From contig JBBPYD010000252.1 in the NCBI GenBank assembly GCA_038200305.1, positions 1-36,240 on the forward strand: a DNA stretch of 36,240 nt, read 5' to 3'. Positions 35,342-36,240 of the stretch are shown here, one piece after another (positions within the stretch are counted from its first letter, which is position 1; the number at the start of each line of letters is the position of its first letter). The DNA comes from JANXXV01 sp038200305 (GTDB lineage Bacteria; Acidobacteriota; Terriglobia; Bryobacterales; Bryobacteraceae). The translations under genes were made by a program, and so were the position numbers. Below the pieces are notes generated by a model. It was not told the DNA's origin. It ran no database searches and saw only the letters and a list, made by a program, of their open reading frames with translations.

Positions 35342-35818
35342 ATGGAATTAACTCGCACCAAGAAATTTCTGTTTATCGCACTCGGCTGCGCCTGCGCCAT
35401 CACCCTCTTTGCGTTCAATCCTCAGCCCGACCCGCCCGGCTTCGGCCTCGTCAGTCTGGCCGACAATGAAGTCATGCGGATCAACGTGGTTTGCCACAAC
35501 CCTCCCGGGTACTTGCCAAGTGGTCAACCGAGTGCCTGCACCGCCAATATGGGCTTTATGGGCGCGGATGGCCGCATGCTGAAATATGCCCTGAAAACCA
35601 TACAACCCGGCGCCGCCGACTTTATGGAGATCACGCGCGCCGAACTCCGGGCAATGGGCGTATCCGGCATCCGGATCGGCATCGCCCCTTGCGTAATACC
35701 GGATACCGGTAGCCGCGTCATTCCGACTGTCGAAATCTACGACCAGTACACCAATAAAACCAATCTGTTCATCAATGCCGCTGCGCCGCGGCTCAGCTTC
35801 TTTAGCAATGGGCTGTAA
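35342..35818 (+). CDS. Small secreted protein of unknown function
   Basis: 158 residues. The signal peptide (KFLFIALGCACAITLFAF) is followed by NPQPDPPGFGLVSLAD, a Pro-rich start I associate with small secreted proteins of Acidobacteria. The mature part has three Cys (VVCHNPP, SACTANMG, IAPCVIPD) and looks beta-rich. AAGGA lies about seven nt before the ATG at 35342; upstream in-frame codons are not needed. It is transcribed away from the mutarotase-like gene, with 128 bases between the two starts. I know no function. Confidence 0.7.
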   Translation: MELTRTKKFLFIALGCACAITLFAFNPQPDPPGFGLVSLADNEVMRINVVCHNPPGYLPSGQPSACTANMGFMGADGRMLKYALKTIQPGAADFMEITRAELRAMGVSGIRIGIAPCVIPDTGSRVIPTVEIYDQYTNKTNLFINAAAPRLSFFSNGL

Positions 35819-35830
35819 GTAGCTTCCGGT

Positions 35831-36240
35831 TCAGAAAGACGGCGCCCTCCCGGCGCCATCTTCAGTCAACCGTATGACAGAACGTTGGGCGTGGAAGACA
35901 GTATCCAAGTCAAGCTTACTGGACTTGGCCCGCGCTACTTCAGGCACCCGTTCCCAACTTCGTGCCGCTCGCCGGTAATAATCGAGAGCTTTCCGGAGAT
36001 CGATCTCGCGTTGTCCTCCGGCGCCAGCGTTCCCGGCCAGCGCTTCATATACTTGCCCGGCTCCCGCAAAGGCAATACTTGGCCGAAGTACGGCGGACGG
36101 CTGCGTTGGCGCCGTGATCGAAAGTTTCTCGACGGCAGCGAGCGCCTCGCCGGTCCATTGCTCCGCCATCCGGTCGCCTCGTTGCGCTGCATCGAGCGAT
36201 AGCCCGATCTTTGCATTCATGAACGCACCGGTCGGAGCTC
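35831..36240 (-). CDS. C-terminal part of a TPR-like protein, cut by the window edge
   Basis: The frame is open from the right edge of the window to a TGA at 35831-35833, about 136 residues; upstream codons continue past 36240, so an internal ATG at 36220 need not be the start. The text is helical: AKIGLSLDAAQRGDRMAEQW, VYEALAGNAGAGGQ and LDYYRRAARSWERV resemble TPR-like repeats. Such repeats end many Acidobacteria Ser/Thr protein kinases (the YYRRA-x2-W pattern), so a kinase tail is my best guess, but no kinase domain is visible here. Confidence 0.5.
   Translation of the reverse strand, partial: APTGAFMNAKIGLSLDAAQRGDRMAEQWTGEALAAVEKLSITAPTQPSAVLRPSIAFAGAGQVYEALAGNAGAGGQREIDLRKALDYYRRAARSWERVPEVARAKSSKLDLDTVFHAQRSVIRLTEDGAGRAPSF

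Noticed and set aside
35841..35857. GGCGCC hairpin as a terminator near the end of the window
   Set aside because: It lies inside the coding end of the minus-strand gene and no T run follows on either strand.

Overview
The window looks like chromosomal DNA of an Acidobacteriota bacterium close to Bryobacterales/Solibacterales ('Candidatus Solibacter' relatives). I infer this from moderately high GC, the general gene content, and a domain in the methyltransferase at 19649-20932 that resembles the Ig-like C-terminal module first described from Solibacter (TIGR03437). This is recognition by eye; no database search was possible.

Layout. 1-391: a tiny Lys/Ala/Pro-rich peptide gene on the minus strand with its own promoter and terminator, then two adjacent palindromes before rlpA. 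395-5325: rlpA lipoprotein, a sigma-54 activator without a receiver domain, a CPA1 cation/proton antiporter, a GT4 glycosyltransferase and a conserved hypothetical. 5504-10651: a two-TM protein coupled to a methylmalonyl-CoA mutase catalytic subunit, a Pal-like lipoprotein, a Tat-exported Gfo/Idh/MocA oxidoreductase and trmFO. 10644-11844: xerC, then a vapB gene with a truncated vapC, closed by a second diverged copy of the xer 3' end. 11859-16617: a minus-strand copper cluster (CopA-type ATPase, two paralogous small secreted Cys/His proteins of which one is frameshifted, an outer-membrane protein with a Met/His-rich N-terminus, and a Cys/His-rich small protein). 16717-19530: nrdJ. 19649-24440: an odd envelope/polysaccharide-like set (methyltransferase with Ig-like tail, beta-helix protein, a Wzt-like protein with a collapsed ATPase domain, an ATP-grasp-like protein). 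24441-33641: a candidate small RNA, the rod-shape operon mreB-mreC-mreD-mrdA-rodA, and an Rne/Rng ribonuclease with a very long insertion in its S1 domain. 33694-34165: tRNA-Ser(GGA), then a short islet with a broken TA-like ORF between imperfect 55-bp direct repeats. 34116-36240: a secreted mutarotase-like protein, a small secreted protein and a gene cut by the window edge.

How the genes work together. The Mre proteins position the elongation synthase made by RodA and PBP2; RlpA and Pal also act in envelope maintenance. The copper genes form one transcription unit downstream of the strong nrdJ terminator. The mutase needs a cobalamin-binding subunit that is not in the window, and NrdJ is also cobalamin-dependent, so two B12 enzymes sit in this stretch.

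Most unusual points: two independent short islets, each at the 3' end of a gene and each bounded by a diverged copy of that gene's 3' end (xerC with vapB/vapC remnant; mutarotase-like gene with a frameshifted small ORF next to tRNA-Ser); the Wzt-like protein without Walker A; the methyltransferase/Ig-like fusion; the 23-residue basic peptide gene; and the candidate RNA before mreB.
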